Source: JAFGTE01 sp043800105 (GTDB lineage: Bacteria > Patescibacteriota > Gracilibacteria > UM-FILTER-43-11). From it: 13,714 bases of DNA. The DNA is taken from contig JAZDNJ010000009.1 in assembly GCA_043800105.1 (NCBI GenBank), positions 1 to 13,714 of the forward strand. The letters are read 5' to 3'. Of this stretch, positions 6,460 through 13,686 are shown piece by piece (within the stretch, counting starts at the first letter, position 1; every line of letters begins with the position of its first letter). The notes beneath the pieces were generated by a model. That model did no database searches, was not told the origin of the DNA, and was given only the letters and a program-made list of their open reading frames with translations. The translations under genes and the position numbers were made by a program.

Positions 6460-6468
6460 ATTGTAGCA
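6460..6468 (-). promoter_or_regulatory. Extended -10 promoter of pheS
   Basis: On the minus strand TGCTACAAT matches TGnTATAAT with one mismatch. It lies in the 37-bp murA-pheS gap, 20 nt before the pheS ATG, and predicts a leader of about 13 nt. That is too short for a T-box or leader-peptide attenuator, so classical attenuation is unlikely. Confidence 0.45.
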
Positions 6469-6476
6469 GACCCTGA

Positions 6477-7736
6477 CTATTTTAACCTCTCGATTTTGGC
6501 GCCCAGGCTGTTCAGTTTTTCATCGAGCCTTTCGTAACCTCGGTCGATATAATAGATATTACTGATTTCGGTTTGCCCCTCGGCCGCGAGCGCAGCCAGC
6601 ACAATGGCCGCCCCCGCGCGGATGTCACAGCTGGCTACACTGGCCCCCTTGAGCTTCACCGGTCCTTCAATTTCAGCCTGATAGGGATTCAGTATCTTCG
6701 GCGTCAGGCCCATTTTCTCAAGCTCATATAAATATTGCAGGCGCCCGTCAAACAGGGTTTCAAAAATAAAACTCTTACCTTCCGCCTGAGTAAGCAGAGT
6801 TGCGAACGGCGCCTGAAGGTCGGTTGGAAAACTGGGAAAAATAGCCGTCTGCAATCTGATTGCCTTGAGCTTATGTGAAGGCAGCACGCGCACCATATCT
6901 TTTCCCAAATCAAAATGCACGCCTACTTCACGGAGCTTCTGCCAAAAGATATCGAGATGCTCGGGAACAATATCAAGCACGTCCACCGTACCGCCTGTAA
7001 TGGCCGCCGCCAGCACCAGTGTCCCCGTTTCCAGATAATCAGGTGTCACCCGATATTCTGTTCCATGCAGTTTTTTCACACCCTGAATACGCACCGTGTG
7101 TGTACCAATGCCGTCGATTTTGGCGCCCATGGAATTGAGGAAATGGCACAAGTCCTGCACATGCGGTTCACTGGCCGCCAGACGGATAGTGGTTTTACCT
7201 TCAGCCAGCACCGCCGCCATAATGGCATTTTCAGTTCCTGTCACGCTGGCTTCAGTCATAGTAAACTTGCCGCCTACCAGTTTTTTGGCCTTCAGATGCA
7301 GCAGGTCATTCGATTTAACCACCTCGGCTCCCAAAGACTCCAAAGCATGCAAATGGGCGTCAATCGGTCGCTTGCCAAGCACACAACCCCCCGGAAAAGC
7401 CAGCCTTACTTCACCCATACGGGCCAACAGCGACCCCAAAAGAAGACTTGAACCACGCAGTTTGCTGACCAGATCGTGCTTAATTTCAACATTTGCAGGC
7501 GCCTTTGCCCTGAGTTTAAAAGTCTCACCATCGAAATCCGTTTCGACTCCAATGTAATGCAGGATATGTTCCATAGTAGCAATATCCGCGATATCAGGAA
7601 CATTGCTAAGCAACACTTCCTCATCGGTCAGTAAAGACGCCGCGATAATAGGAAGTGCTGCATTCTTCGACCCCCCCACCCTCACGACTCCTTCAAGCCT
7701 GCTTCCGCCGGTGACCAAAAAACGGTGTGTATGCAC
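6477..7736 (-). CDS. murA: UDP-N-acetylglucosamine 1-carboxyvinyltransferase MurA
   Basis: MurA transfers enolpyruvate from PEP to UDP-GlcNAc, the first committed step of peptidoglycan synthesis, in the cytoplasm. The 419-residue product has the family length. It contains GGSKNAALP (21-29) with K24 and N25, LRGSSLLLG (93-101), the active-site loop PGGCVLGKRPIDAH (115-128) with catalytic C118, TGTENAIMAA, FPTDLQAP and DIRAG. The loop cysteine is the usual fosfomycin-reactive form; lineages with aspartate there are resistant. The start is GTG at 7736 (MHTHRF), with no better start and no Shine-Dalgarno sequence. The gene is divergent from the PrsW-like gene and pheS follows after 37 bp. Confidence 0.95.
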   Translation of the reverse strand: MHTHRFLVTGGSRLEGVVRVGGSKNAALPIIAASLLTDEEVLLSNVPDIADIATMEHILHYIGVETDFDGETFKLRAKAPANVEIKHDLVSKLRGSSLLLGSLLARMGEVRLAFPGGCVLGKRPIDAHLHALESLGAEVVKSNDLLHLKAKKLVGGKFTMTEASVTGTENAIMAAVLAEGKTTIRLAASEPHVQDLCHFLNSMGAKIDGIGTHTVRIQGVKKLHGTEYRVTPDYLETGTLVLAAAITGGTVDVLDIVPEHLDIFWQKLREVGVHFDLGKDMVRVLPSHKLKAIRLQTAIFPSFPTDLQAPFATLLTQAEGKSFIFETLFDGRLQYLYELEKMGLTPKILNPYQAEIEGPVKLKGASVASCDIRAGAAIVLAALAAEGQTEISNIYYIDRGYERLDEKLNSLGAKIERLK

Positions 7737-7750
7737 GAAATGACAAAAAA

Positions 7751-7758
7751 GTTATAAT
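7751..7758. promoter_or_regulatory. Shared -10 region of divergent murA and PrsW-gene promoters
   Basis: TATAAT (7753-7758) is a perfect plus-strand -10 located 22 nt before the PrsW-like GTG. The same bases read on the minus strand give TATAAC (7756-7751), 14 nt before the murA GTG. Both use the palindrome TTATAA. Neither has a convincing -35. Opposite use of one melting site would make the two genes mutually exclusive for initiation. Confidence 0.45.
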
Positions 7759-7780
7759 GCGACCGTACTAAAAACAAAAA

Positions 7781-8803
7781 GTGACCTTATTCTATTCAAT
7801 CCTATTGGCCATAGCAACCTTTATATGGGGCTGGATCTTCTATAAAAAAGAATATCACCCCCAGCCACACAAGGTGATCGCCATAAGTTTTGTGGCCGGC
7901 CTGTTTACCATGCTGCCTGTTTTTGGCTACAAGTACGTTTACGTTCATTTTTTGCCACACCTGTCAGAAGTCAGAATTCTGGAGAGCTTATTGCAATCGG
8001 CATTTTTCGATGGCTTACTCTTTTTCTTTGTGAATATGCTGATTGTGGTAAGTCTTTTGACCCTATTTTCAGGAACAGTCAGTTTACTGATGACACATTT
8101 TAAACATGAAACACTTCAGAACATTCGCAACACGCTTAAAGATGATGAGTTTGAATATGTAACAATGAGTTCCATGCTGGCTCTGCTGATTTTTGCCGAA
8201 AGGTTTTTGGAGAAATTTCTGAATGTTTCAATCATTCACACCATGGTGGGCGTAATCATGTTTTTGGCCGTGATCGAAGAATACGTGAAACATCTTACAG
8301 TTCGTTTTATTGACGACAGAAAACTAAAAGACGTGGACGACGCCATTACGCTGAGTATTGTGGTGGGACTGGCTTTCGCTTTTGTGGAAACGATAATTTA
8401 TGCCATCAATACCGGTGACATGGCCATTGTGTTGCCAAGGGCCTTACTTACCATGCCCATTCATCTGATATGTTCAGGAATTTTCGGATACTACTATGGC
8501 CTGGCCAGCTTTGCCAAACCCATTGTGGCCGCTGAACGCAAAGAAAAGAAATACCAGATAAAATTTAAGTGGTTTCACACTATTCTGCGCATGAAAAAGT
8601 CGGATGTATATGAAGAAGAAAAAATCGCTCAAGGTTTGGTACTGGCAACCTTATTCCACACGCTTGCTAATATTCTTTTTGAACTCGACCTGGCTTTTAT
8701 TACTGTACCGCTGATTGTGATTGGCCTTATGGCGATCACCTATTATTATAAAGAAAGCCACTTCATTTACCGGCTGCTGCACAAACGGGCCAGAGTGAAA
8801 TAA
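7781..8803 (+). CDS. PrsW-family intramembrane protease-like protein
   Basis: The 340-residue polytopic protein has about eight to nine hydrophobic segments. The PrsW (M82) motifs are present in order: EEYVK (166-170, the ExxxK-type EExxK motif), FAFVETIIY (199-207) with E203, RALLTMPIHLICSGIFGYYYG (220-240) with H228, and H293 in LFHTLAN. PrsW cleaves anti-sigma factors within the membrane in Firmicutes; related glutamic proteases have various membrane substrates, and this one is unknown. The start is GTG at 7781, the first in frame after a perfect -10, without a Shine-Dalgarno sequence. The tRNA-Gly gene begins 7 nt after the stop, so the two share a transcript. The N-terminal 120 residues are not recognised. 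Confidence 0.75.
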   Translation: MTLFYSILLAIATFIWGWIFYKKEYHPQPHKVIAISFVAGLFTMLPVFGYKYVYVHFLPHLSEVRILESLLQSAFFDGLLFFFVNMLIVVSLLTLFSGTVSLLMTHFKHETLQNIRNTLKDDEFEYVTMSSMLALLIFAERFLEKFLNVSIIHTMVGVIMFLAVIEEYVKHLTVRFIDDRKLKDVDDAITLSIVVGLAFAFVETIIYAINTGDMAIVLPRALLTMPIHLICSGIFGYYYGLASFAKPIVAAERKEKKYQIKFKWFHTILRMKKSDVYEEEKIAQGLVLATLFHTLANILFELDLAFITVPLIVIGLMAITYYYKESHFIYRLLHKRARVK

Positions 8804-8810
8804 GAATTTC

Positions 8811-8885
8811 GCGGGTATAGTATATCGGCTATTATGCGGCCTTCCCAAGGCCGAGAGACGGGTTCGACTCCCGTTACCCGCTCCA
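8811..8885 (+). tRNA. tRNA-Gly(CCC), CCA encoded
   Basis: Acceptor GCGGGTA (8811-8817) pairs perfectly with TACCCGC (8875-8881). The anticodon stem is CGGCC/GGCCG with loop TTCCCAA (8842-8848), giving anticodon CCC for codon GGG. The T stem is ACGGG/CCCGT with loop TTCGACT. The discriminator is T8882, as usual for glycine tRNAs, and CCA (8883-8885) is genomic. The D stem is weak: G8820-T8835 wobble, two A-T pairs and a T-T mismatch. It lies 7 nt after the PrsW-like gene and its last base touches the murF stop codon on the opposite strand. Confidence 0.93.
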
Positions 8886-10145
8886 TCAGATTCTTTCCCA
8901 CGCCGCCTCCTGCCGGCACAAAAGCTGACCGGCTTTGTGCGGCTCTTTCATAATAAGTTTCACAAGCTTTTCCATGCGCACTTTGTTCTGGGAACCTTTC
9001 ACCAGCACCAAATCACCCGGTTTCAGATGGTCTTTCAGAAAGTTACCGGCTTCCCCGGAATCAAAGAAAGTAAAAACATTTTCTTCTTTCATACCGGCTT
9101 CCAGAGCACCGCGCTTGATGGCGGGAGCCTCAGTACCCACGGCCACCAACAGATCAGCTACCTGTGCCGCCTTTTTCCCGGTTTCAAGATGCGCTTCAAA
9201 AGTCATCTCACCCAGTTCGTTCATCGTTCCAAGGGCTGCAATTCTGCGTGAAGCCTTGATCGCGGCCAAAACACCCAAGGCAGTTTCGACAGTCGCTGGC
9301 GAAGCGTTGTAAGAACTGTCGATGATCTGGCAGCGGTTGATGCCGGCAATGGGATTCATACGGCCTGGTGGCAGATGAAAATCACTGAGTGCCGACGCGC
9401 ATTCACCTAATTTCATGCCAAGCTGTAACCCCACCGCAATTGCCGGCAGAAGCACATAAATCTGAAATTCTCCGATGACCGGCACCGAAAAATCACCCGT
9501 CTGCCCCCGGTAAGAAGCTTTAAAAGTTAAACTCCTGGCACTGGTTTTTATATCGCTGGCCATAAGCATAGCGGTGTCGTGCACGCCATAGGTAAACCTA
9601 CCCGCCGGCGTCTGCATCTTTCGCACATATTCATCATCGTCGTTCAGAATCGCCATGCCTTCCCGTGGCAGAGCACGCACCAATTGGCCTTTTTCTTTGG
9701 CGATCGCCTCAAGATTCGAAAACTGCCCCTCAGCCAGATGGACTGGCCTTACAGCCGTGACCACGGCGATTCTCGGCGGCGCGATCTTAACCAGTTTTTT
9801 GATGTCACCCGGTTTGTCGGCTCCCATTTCGAGAACGATCTTTTTGTAAGACTTCTTTTTACCGAAAAAAACGCGGCTCATGATCTTCAGCCAAGCCACA
9901 GGAGAACTGAAACCTGATTCCTCTTCACTCAGCACCCCCAGACTCAGGCCAAATTCTGTATTAAAACTCCTCTGACTGGAATGCACGTCAAATTCGGAGC
10001 TGAGCACTTTATAGATAGCTTCTTTAGTACTCGTTTTACCTACACTGCCCGTAACAGCGATGACCTGAACTCGATGTCTCTTCAAATACGAACGGGCCTT
10101 TAGAGCAAGCAAAGTGCCGATAATATACCGAAAAAAAGATTTCAT
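8886..10145 (-). CDS. murF: MurF-type Mur ligase lacking the usual N-terminal domain
   Basis: MurF adds D-Ala-D-Ala to UDP-MurNAc-tripeptide using ATP. The 419-residue protein has the P-loop TGSVGKTST (32-40), SFNTEFGLSLG (60-70), EMGAD (106-110), a central H136, EKGQLV (151-156), PPGRM (259-263), IIDSSYNASP (274-283) and KGSQ in the C-terminal domain. Ordinary MurF has an N-terminal uridine-binding domain of about 80 residues. Here only a short hydrophobic-basic segment (4-24) precedes the P-loop, suggesting a membrane tether. The usual G-x-H-N helix is GEFQIYVLLPA (225-235). A MurF-like ligase with another substrate is possible. It follows the antiporter gene as TAGATG and has the only clear Shine-Dalgarno (GAGG) in the window. 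Confidence 0.8.
   Translation of the reverse strand: MKSFFRYIIGTLLALKARSYLKRHRVQVIAVTGSVGKTSTKEAIYKVLSSEFDVHSSQRSFNTEFGLSLGVLSEEESGFSSPVAWLKIMSRVFFGKKKSYKKIVLEMGADKPGDIKKLVKIAPPRIAVVTAVRPVHLAEGQFSNLEAIAKEKGQLVRALPREGMAILNDDDEYVRKMQTPAGRFTYGVHDTAMLMASDIKTSARSLTFKASYRGQTGDFSVPVIGEFQIYVLLPAIAVGLQLGMKLGECASALSDFHLPPGRMNPIAGINRCQIIDSSYNASPATVETALGVLAAIKASRRIAALGTMNELGEMTFEAHLETGKKAAQVADLLVAVGTEAPAIKRGALEAGMKEENVFTFFDSGEAGNFLKDHLKPGDLVLVKGSQNKVRMEKLVKLIMKEPHKAGQLLCRQEAAWERI
8913..8942. other. Strong inverted repeat in the murF 3' coding end, after tRNA-Gly
   Basis: GCACAAAAGC (8916-8925) pairs with GCTTTGTGC (8932-8940) with one bulged A, and outer CC/GG pairs extend it. It lies 27 nt beyond the tRNA-Gly CCA end and 24 nt before the murF stop. 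No T-run follows on either strand, so it is a weak candidate for a two-way transcription stop or 3' stability structure at this gapless convergent junction. Confidence 0.3.
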
Positions 10146-11099
10146 CTATCCTCGCATAATAAGGAACACTATATAAGCGGCGTAACAACACAAGAAGATG
10201 ATGCCGTCTGAACGACTCACGTGATTTTTCTTTCCGGTAAAAGCAAAAATGAAAAGCAACAGAGTGGCTCCGATATAAACAAAAATGTCGGTGTTGATCT
10301 CGGGCTTAAAGGGCATGGGCCGGATGACAGCCGAAAGACCCAGCACCCAGAACACGTTAAAAAGATTCGACCCGACCACGTTACCGATAGCGATGTCGGC
10401 ATTTCTTTTATAGGCCGCCACCGCGGAAGTCGCGAGTTCAGGAAGTGACGTGCCAACGGCTACCACCGTCAGGCCGATAAGCGTTTGACTCACTCCAAAA
10501 TAAGAAGCGATATCGATAGCGCCGTTGACCACCCACTGACCGCCATATGCCAGCGCAACAATGCCAACCACCACCATGATGACCGACTTAAGAATACCGT
10601 GTTCCGGCAGTTCTCCGTTTTGATTAATTTCCGACTTAGCCAGACCGATCGTGTAATAGATGAAAATAACAAAGAAAAACATCAGAATAAGCCCGTCTGA
10701 GCGGCTCAGAATGTCTCCGGCACCCTTGTCGATGAAAATGTCGTTAGCCAGAACCAGCAAAACAACTGCCGACAAAAAATTCAAAGGCACCTCCTTCCAT
10801 GTCGTGCTTTTTTTGATGAGTAGCGGATAAATGGCCCCAGAAACCCCCAAAATAAGTAAGATGTTAGCAATATTGCTTCCAAGCACATTGCCAATACCAA
10901 TATCACTTGCCCCCTTTAGGCTCGCCATGATATTCACAATAAGTTCCGGCGCGGAGGTGCCGAACGAAACAATGGTAAGCCCAATGACCAGCTGCGAAAT
11001 GCCGAGCCTTTGAGCAATGGAGCTGCTTCCGTCCACCAGATAATCGGCTCCTTTAATAAGGAATACAAAACCGACAGCAAAAAGGATATAAGTGAGCAT
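10146..11099 (-). CDS. Calcium/cation antiporter of the CaCA family (YrbG-like)
   Basis: The 317-residue membrane protein has two inverted halves, each with an alpha repeat: GTSAPEL (47-53) with NVLGSNIAN (71-79), and GTSLPEL (216-222) with GNVVGSNLFN (239-248). The acidic residues E52 and E221 are the conserved ion-binding pair. About ten spans are visible, with a cytoplasmic-type loop around 151-170. The family exchanges Ca2+ (or another cation) for Na+ or H+ across the inner membrane; the exact ions cannot be read from the sequence. It is the first gene of a two-gene unit with murF, joined as TAGATG. No Shine-Dalgarno sequence precedes its ATG. Confidence 0.92.
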   Translation of the reverse strand: MLTYILFAVGFVFLIKGADYLVDGSSSIAQRLGISQLVIGLTIVSFGTSAPELIVNIMASLKGASDIGIGNVLGSNIANILLILGVSGAIYPLLIKKSTTWKEVPLNFLSAVVLLVLANDIFIDKGAGDILSRSDGLILMFFFVIFIYYTIGLAKSEINQNGELPEHGILKSVIMVVVGIVALAYGGQWVVNGAIDIASYFGVSQTLIGLTVVAVGTSLPELATSAVAAYKRNADIAIGNVVGSNLFNVFWVLGLSAVIRPMPFKPEINTDIFVYIGATLLLFIFAFTGKKNHVSRSDGIIFLCCYAAYIVFLIMRG

Positions 11100-11122
11100 A
11101 AGCTGAGAAAATGACTGCGCTT

Positions 11123-11151
11123 ATATTAAATATTTGCGCCTCTAATGTACA
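11123..11151 (-). promoter_or_regulatory. Possible promoter of the antiporter-murF unit
   Basis: On the minus strand TGTACA (11151-11146), a 17-bp spacer and TAATAT (11128-11123) each match the consensus at four of six positions, 23 nt before the ATG. An overlapping TATAAG (11125-11120) is an alternative -10. Confidence 0.3.
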
Positions 11152-11161
11152 CGGCAAACGC

Positions 11162-11190
11162 TTGACATAAAGATTAAAAGCAGTCATAAT
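11162..11190 (+). promoter_or_regulatory. Strong sigma-70-type promoter of the RelA/SpoT-like gene
   Basis: TTGACA (11162-11167) is a perfect -35. A 17-bp spacer and CATAAT (11185-11190, five of six) follow. The predicted start is near 11197, leaving a leader of about 13 nt before the ATG at 11210 and no Shine-Dalgarno sequence. This is the best consensus promoter in the window. Confidence 0.7.
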
Positions 11191-11209
11191 ACAGACCACC
11201 CATTAAAGT

Positions 11210-12766
11210 ATGCCCTCGACAGCGCCTTCAACACCAGAAGCTTCGGTCACGCCACAAGAATTTTTTGATGTCATAGGACTAGGTTTTGGCGACGGTTTTG
11301 ATCATCAGGCATTTAGGATATTTCATGCCAAATATGGCAAAAAAGGCCGTAAAATAATAATGCAGACAAGGGAGTATATTCAGGAACTAACTGACTTTGA
11401 GCCAACTGAACTGGCAGCCCTTGCACCAGAGATGACCTTTTCAAGAACAAAAGCCAGCAAAATAATTCGTGCCAAAATACGAGCTAAAATGCTAAAGAAG
11501 CTGCCTTTTATGAAAAAATATAAAGAGGAAGATGTGCAGTCGGGGTTTCAGAAGTTAGGCGCTGAAACGAACGCTTATGTCTTACGGCTCATCACCGACT
11601 ATTATCCGGGTGAAGAATCAATGAAAATGGATAGCACAGTTGAAACATCAAACGATCCGGCAAAGTTAATTTTAATGGCTTTTAATGATGCTGCGGATCC
11701 AAAACTAAAATTTGACGCAGCGAGAAAACTGCTGTTAATGAGATATATCGGGGAAATCAGAGATTGCAGCAAAAAAGAAGAAGATAATGCCGAGGCTCTG
11801 AATTACATGATGAGCCTGTTCAACGAAAGAATCATTGAGTTGCCCAAGGGGGCTAAAATTGGCGCGACAACCCTAAAATATCTTGTTTCCAGGCACACTC
11901 AGGACACCCTGGCAACAGAAAGTACTGAAATTATGGATTCACAACCCGAAGATTTAGAAGGTGATAAGCTCACTCGAGTAACCCCGTTGCCCAGCCACAA
12001 AACCACTGTAACAAACGAAGCAGACCAGGAAAGGGAAATATTTTTCGGACTAATTCCACGCGCAAAAGTGGATGAATCAAGACTCATTAAAACTATGCGA
12101 TATGGCTGTCACATCGGCGAGAAAGACGTCGATCTAAACGGAATAAGGTTGATTTTTGATTGCAGAGAGGACTGGGATGATTTTTTTCGAATACATATTA
12201 TAAAGGGTATAAAAGATGAAATCAGAGAAGGTTTATGTGAAAGACTGGAAGGCGATTCAGATGAAGATGAACGTGAAGAAATTCTGGCGAGGTTAGATAA
12301 TATTGATCAAACCAATGGGATCTGGGATGATTTTTTTCGATTATATGTAGCAGGGGTAAAGAATGAAACAGACGCAAAAGAACTTGAAAAAATCCTGACG
12401 AAATTAAATATTCTTGATAAAAACATAGAAATATCGGAACCAAAAGATAGCCTTGATGGCAAAGGATTTGATGGAAGTGCACCTTCAAGCTCAAAAAACT
12501 TCAAAATATGCAAGTTTAAAATGAAGGTCACCAGAGCGGATGGAAGGAAGCACCCATATGAATTCCAGGTTTTTCTGCCTGATGGTTATGCCGATCTTAA
12601 ATACAGAAAAGGGATTAATGCGTACCACATAGACAGATTCTTTACAGAAGGAGTGGATCAGCAACTATTCCCCGAACATTATTACAAAGGCATTGACCGC
12701 AAAAAGGCTCACGAAAGAAACGTCAGGCAAGCGCAAGAAAAAGCATGGAACAGAAAATCACACTAA
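11210..12766 (+). CDS. Uncharacterised 518-residue protein with a putative divergent RelA/SpoT-type synthetase domain
   Basis: I do not recognise the whole protein. Residues 1-280 are mostly helical and charged, with a basic stretch (79-106). From 280 the order of RelA/SpoT alarmone-synthetase signatures appears: R284-x-K286-x3-S290-x3-K294 (ATP-binding loop), D308-x2-G311-I-R313 (metal-binding strand), PKDSLDGKGFDGS (411-423; compare the PK-x-NGYxS loop), E451-F-Q453 (second acidic residue) and G468-x3-Y-H473. Such enzymes move pyrophosphate from ATP to GDP or GTP. The arginine that usually follows E-x-Q is missing, and no HD hydrolase motif is seen. A segment near W322 is duplicated near W372, enlarging the domain core. 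A strong promoter drives it alone; its stop overlaps the convergent acyltransferase stop. Function is inferred, not shown. Confidence 0.55.
   Translation: MPSTAPSTPEASVTPQEFFDVIGLGFGDGFDHQAFRIFHAKYGKKGRKIIMQTREYIQELTDFEPTELAALAPEMTFSRTKASKIIRAKIRAKMLKKLPFMKKYKEEDVQSGFQKLGAETNAYVLRLITDYYPGEESMKMDSTVETSNDPAKLILMAFNDAADPKLKFDAARKLLLMRYIGEIRDCSKKEEDNAEALNYMMSLFNERIIELPKGAKIGATTLKYLVSRHTQDTLATESTEIMDSQPEDLEGDKLTRVTPLPSHKTTVTNEADQEREIFFGLIPRAKVDESRLIKTMRYGCHIGEKDVDLNGIRLIFDCREDWDDFFRIHIIKGIKDEIREGLCERLEGDSDEDEREEILARLDNIDQTNGIWDDFFRLYVAGVKNETDAKELEKILTKLNILDKNIEISEPKDSLDGKGFDGSAPSSSKNFKICKFKMKVTRADGRKHPYEFQVFLPDGYADLKYRKGINAYHIDRFFTEGVDQQLFPEHYYKGIDRKKAHERNVRQAQEKAWNRKSH
12172..12340 (+). repeat. 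Intragenic duplication, 150-bp period
   Basis: CTGGGATGATTTTTTTCGA occurs exactly at 12172-12190 and again at 12322-12340. The similarity continues in the protein: WDDFFRIHIIKGIKDE (322-337) and WDDFFRLYVAGVKNE (372-386) differ by one codon gap and conservative changes. Each copy has a run of seven T, a potential slippage site. The duplication lies inside the putative synthetase domain. Confidence 0.8.
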
Positions 12767-13686
12767 GCGGCCCGCCAACCATTAATCATATTATTCTTCC
12801 GTTTCCACTCCGCTACGAGCCACTGCTTTAGACACCTTTCCTGTTCTTCGGCACTGGAGCTTTTACCCACCAAAGCTTCTCTTTCAACCTCTTCACCATA
12901 AACGTGCGCCGTGGAGCCAAGAACGTCAGGACCATTTTCATCTGCACTCAAACCGACTGTCGTGTTCAGAATGCGGGTACGATGCCCCTCGGTAGCACGC
13001 AGAATAGTAAGCAGTCCCCCGCTTTTAGGAAAACAGGTGTAAGGCATCGTTTCAGGAAGATCAGGATAACCCTTGTCAGCCATTTCAGCGTGAGACCGCG
13101 CAATGCTTTCTCTGGTCGGGCGGTGCCCATCAGGAAAGATGCAGACAGCAGTTCCCGGTTTAAAAATTGTCTTACAGCTTTCTCTGATCGATTTTACGGA
13201 AGTATCACGATTACTGCGATCCACCATTATCATCAATTCGCTCAGTTTACCCAGCCAGCCGAATATAGGTGGTAAGGCTTTCGGATCGTACAAAAGCTCC
13301 TTTTTTGCAATTGCCTTCAGTCTTGGAGTGATTTTTTGCGCGATAATATTTGTCCAGGGCCACACAAGCTCATCGCTGGGATGATTGGCCATGGCGATAC
13401 CACGCTCCTCTTCGCCAAGTTTTGGAAAATCACCATGTGTCTCAACCTTAAGCTGCACACAGCACTGAACAATTTCCGCGAGGTCCGCGGAGATCTCGCC
13501 GGGAATGGCGCTATGATCCGTCTTGTTGTGAGTAAATAAGTCACAAAATTTATCACGATAAATTCTGCCGCCAAGGTTCAATAACATTCCCACGCCGAAC
13601 ACACGCGTTAAAGCCTTGCTAAGTTTGAACTCTGCAGGTGGTACAGACTCATCTACTTGCGCAGTTTCGCAAAGACGCCTGGACAT
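12763..13686 (-). CDS. PlsC-like glycerophospholipid acyltransferase (LPLAT family)
   Basis: The 307-residue protein carries lysophospholipid acyltransferase blocks: ANHPSDE (100-106) for block I, KKELLYDPKALPPIFGWLG (128-146), VDRSNR (155-160) for block II, CIFPDGHRP (182-190) for block III (usually FPEGTR) and CFPKSGG (218-224) for block IV. Block I normally reads HX4D; here the aspartate is only three residues after H102 (H-P-S-D105), with E106 next, so the catalytic pair is altered or shifted. The likely role is acyl transfer to a lysophospholipid or related membrane lipid. No clear signal peptide or long membrane span is seen. Only 28 bp upstream is in the window, so its promoter is unresolved. 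The TAG stop overlaps the convergent stop within CTAA. Confidence 0.72.
   Translation of the reverse strand: MSRRLCETAQVDESVPPAEFKLSKALTRVFGVGMLLNLGGRIYRDKFCDLFTHNKTDHSAIPGEISADLAEIVQCCVQLKVETHGDFPKLGEEERGIAMANHPSDELVWPWTNIIAQKITPRLKAIAKKELLYDPKALPPIFGWLGKLSELMIMVDRSNRDTSVKSIRESCKTIFKPGTAVCIFPDGHRPTRESIARSHAEMADKGYPDLPETMPYTCFPKSGGLLTILRATEGHRTRILNTTVGLSADENGPDVLGSTAHVYGEEVEREALVGKSSSAEEQERCLKQWLVAEWKRKNNMINGWRAA

Noticed and set aside
6915..7451. 178-codon open frame on the plus strand opposite murA
   Set aside because: It is antisense to a clearly conserved gene, has no domain and matches the pattern of a shadow frame.
11210..12049. An HD hydrolase domain in the first 280 residues of the 518-residue protein
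   Set aside because: No histidine-aspartate pair or surrounding HD-family pattern is visible.
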